NCBI GenBank assembly: GCA_024516155.1
Contig: JAJJXM010000013.1
Span: forward strand, 124,001-188,000
Direction of reading: 5' to 3'
DNA from: Pyronema omphalodes
Lineage: Eukaryota > Ascomycota > Pezizomycetes > Pezizales > Pyronemataceae
DNA: 64,000 bases
Position numbers and translations under genes: made by a program. Positions 61,822-64,000 of this stretch are shown here, in pieces (within the stretch, counting starts at the first letter, position 1; each line of letters begins with the position of its first letter). The notes under the pieces are model-generated. The model was not told where the DNA came from. It searched no databases and saw only the letters and a list, made by a program, of their open reading frames with translations.

Positions 61822-63706
61822 AGTAAGTGGTCCGACCAGATTCAATATTTCCGAGTGAACCCCCGAGCGGACGTTTGTGCGAATCACTGTCCCGACGAAT
61901 GCACGATCGAAGATGTGTGTTGAGGTACAGCTTATCTAACACGGCAATTGCATCATAGTGGGAAAGAAGGGCAAGAAAAAGGTTCGATCGATCGCTGCAC
62001 ATCCTGAGCCAAATACGCAACAAAACGGATCACGAAAAACAATTACGCCTCAGGACACCGTTGCAACAGAGAGCGTGGTTACAGCATCCGGCGATAATAA
62101 TGTTTCGGGCCCCTCAATGCACGTTCAGCCGACGTTTCACGCGGAGGAACACGCGCTGTGTTCTGCGCAGGAGAAACGGAAAAAGCCAAAAACGAAGACT
62201 CAGAAGCACAAATTACATCCGACGATTCTGCCAACCCATACCTCCGCAGCGTCCTTATTAGCGTGTCCAGCCGAGGTTCTTCTATCAATCATTGGTTTTA
62301 TGAAAGCGGCCGAAAGACCAACCTGCAACCGTCATTTGTTCCAGCTTAGACTAGTCAATCGCGAATTCCGTTACCTTCTGCAACCTCTCCTCTTTGAGTC
62401 AGTGCGGATACCACGAGAATTTTATGGAGATCCTCCACTAACTGAAGATATTCGGGAGCTTCTGCGTCTGATCGACTGCAACCCAAGTCTGGCCAATGAT
62501 ATTGGGGAACTCAGCTACCATGAGACAGACCCCGGTGATATGATAAAGGGCCATTACTATCCGGAGGAACCAGATGATTCCAAACTGTTTTTGAAATTTT
62601 CCAGAGAACTGTCCCAGGCGTCATCGAAATTTGTCTTACCTGTACATCCTTCTGACAAGGACGAGATGTCGCGACAGTATAACAACTTGTGTGCCCCACT
62701 GCTGTTGTCTCGACTCACCAACCTACGTAAACTAACCTTTCACGGTCATGTCGGAGGGGGAGATGCGTTGCTGCTGACACCTTTGGCAAAGCAAATCTGG
62801 GAATACATGGCATTAAAATCTCTGGAAGTGTTGTGCTGGGAACCAGTGCCTGTCGATTCCGACTACGACCGCACACACTGGCCATCCGGGGAAGTATATG
62901 ATTATCGCTATTCTCTGGACAAAACAATGACGCCAAACAATGGTTGGAATGTCATTTCTTTTCTACGTTTCACACCTGCCCTACAACAACTTAGCATCGA
63001 CTGCGAGTATTTCCTTGCGAGAGCAACCCCTCACAACCTGCCCGCGTTACAGTTTTTAACGGTAGTGGTCATTGAGGTTGAGGATCCAGAAGGTTATGGG
63101 CAATGTCTGTTGCAACTGGCAAAGTGTTGTCCGGTTTTAAAGACCATGAAGATATGGCATTGGTATCCTCACAGTTCTCCGCCTTACAAGGCAGTGGCAC
63201 TGAAACAGGCATTACAGCTTGTTCAAAACAGCATTGAAGAGATCGATATCAATGGCCAGATTGAAGTGAATGCCAGTGCCACCGGAGGAATCGGACCATT
63301 CAACGATTTTCCAAACCTCAGAAGACTATCAATGGATTTAATGGCACTGGTTCCAGTCTCACCCCAAGGCTGGCCAGATAATTGCAGTCTCCTTGAAGCA
63401 TTACCTCCAAACGTAGAATCGCTTCATCTATACATATTTGATACGATTTTCTTTGTGTCTGCCACTCAACCGATCGATAAAGAAGCTCCATATCAATGTG
63501 CGTGGTTAACGGAGGGATTACGGAGACTTCATAAAATGCTCCAGGATGTCGTGCGTCCACAGAGCACGAGTCAATTGACGAAGCTCCAACGGATCAGTAT
63601 AAACAACGGACTTTGGGATTCCAGTCACGCGCGCATCACGAACGAAGGTGAAAGACTTGATGCAATTTGCAAGTTATTGGGGATTGAATGCACCTGGAAC
63701 CTTTAG
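61822..63706 (+). CDS. F-box/LRR gene I, intact
   Basis: Coding join: base 61822 plus 61959-63706 (582 residues). The ATG exists only after splicing (A|TG). N-terminal MGKKGKKKVRS and a second basic run EKRKKPKTKTQK (72-83) suggest nuclear targeting. F-box at about 100-147 (LLACPAEVLLSIIGF ... LRLVNREFRYLLQP), then LLRLIDCNPSLANDIGEL, and LRR-like repeats to about 575 (LTNLRKLTF, ALKSLEVLCW, FPNLRRLSMD, LTKLQRISIN), ending ECTWNL. It lacks the acidic tail of F and G. In the family, the F-box contacts Skp1 of the SCF ubiquitin ligase and LRRs pick the substrate; the substrate is unknown. Best-preserved member of the A/E/I subfamily. Confidence 0.92.
61823..61958 (+). other. Intron 1 of F-box gene I (136 nt)
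   Basis: TTCGAAA|GTAAGTGG donor, ATCTAACAC branch candidate, ATCATAG|TGGGAAAG acceptor. Same length and nearly the same sequence as in E, but E has an extra genomic ATG before its acceptor and I does not. Confidence 0.85.
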
Positions 63707-63719
63707 CGATATCAACGAC

Positions 63720-64000
63720 CCTTGGGACACAAAAGAATTCCAGCCGAGCGGTATTGATGCATGCTTTGATGGTGCATCAGGACTCATTTAGACATGGTGT
63801 TGAATATTCTCGGTTTAATGAATGGAATTTGTAATTGTATATCTCCTTGTCTGTTTTGTGAGATGTCCCACTCCAGCGTCCTTTTTTTTCCATATAGCTC
63901 GTATCAACCCATTTATCCCGTACGCTCCAAAGTTTTTTTTTTTTCAGAATCACACATTCTTCCTCTGTGTCATGTTCATGATAGCGTTCTAACTGTATTT
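63720..64000 (-). pseudogene. Gene U copy 2, partial at window edge
   Basis: The minus strand reads IQLERYHEHDTEEECVILKK, KLWSVRDKWVDTSYMEKK, then TDKEIYNYKFHSLNREYSTP; it aligns with gene U copy 1 (LQLQHYDEHHREGQSMILEK ... WTVHGKGVEMSYMKN). It is open in one frame over what is visible, and its 5' part lies beyond 64000, so whether it is intact cannot be said. It is convergent with F-box I, as copy 1 is with F-box E. Confidence 0.5.

Overview
Eukaryotic, and almost certainly a filamentous fungus of the Dikarya. The grounds are spliceosomal introns with GTAAGTG donors and CTAAY branch sites, F-box/LRR proteins of fungal type, Tad1/I-like LINEs with RNase H, a Tc1-mariner/IS630-type transposase relic and hAT-type MITEs. 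I cannot assign a class. The repeats show no obvious C-to-T (RIP-like) decay, and the transposase relic resembles families I associate with Agaricomycetes, but both are weak arguments. No rRNA, tRNA or CRISPR was seen.

The window is one expanding, decaying F-box cluster riddled with transposons. Eight F-box genes share one architecture, plus one deletion remnant. They are A (1-86 plus 6672-7987, minus, split by a LINE), B (15008-17027, minus), C (19836-21831, minus), D (22846-23013, minus, micro-gene remnant), E (26865-28841, plus), F (42094-44056, minus, intact), G (46596-48620, minus, long ORF intact), H (56690-58586, minus) and I (61725-63706, plus, intact). Each has a shared promoter box (GGCGCCAAGACA or a close variant, often followed by CTTATA), a short non-coding exon 1 ending in AAA, an intron of 126-140 nt, and exon 2 usually beginning TGGGAAAG. 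Joining the exons makes the ATG: the start codon lies across the splice junction and does not exist in the genomic DNA. A, E and I form one subfamily. B, C, D, F, G and H form another, most of whose members end in an acidic Asp/Thr/Ser tail encoded by hexamer repeats.

Mobile DNA: LINE-A copy 1 (87-6658) with a 13-bp target duplication inside F-box A; LINE-A copy 2 (49148-51929, 5'-truncated, 13-bp duplication); LINE-B (31878-39333, 16-bp duplication), itself split by a 1.4-kb solo LTR (35419-36820); two hAT-type MITEs (29595-30477, 39886-40810) with 8-bp duplications; two TA-flanked elements with a transposase C-terminus (10771-11635, 24897-25722); and a TA-flanked foldback element with 338-bp arms (44486-45487). 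For several insertions the paralogous empty site is visible elsewhere in the window, because the intergenic DNA is itself segmentally duplicated.

Between the F-box genes lie recurring modules. Gene X relics sit at 9450-10479, 39460-41100 and 53560-54350. Gene W relics sit at 23385-23830 and 51930-52514. Gene U relics sit at 28921-29343 and 63720-64000, convergent with F-box E and I. A GC-rich CGACGCGACG element occurs at six loci, at five of them about 0.65-1.3 kb upstream of an F-box gene. Unrelated candidate genes are a two-finger C2H2 protein (12987-13307), a coiled-coil/RRM-like gene with one in-frame stop (18021-19073), a CCHC zinc-knuckle protein (55109-55825) and several small hypotheticals. 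Many frameshifts are 1-2 nt indels, so some pseudogene calls could reflect assembly error rather than decay.
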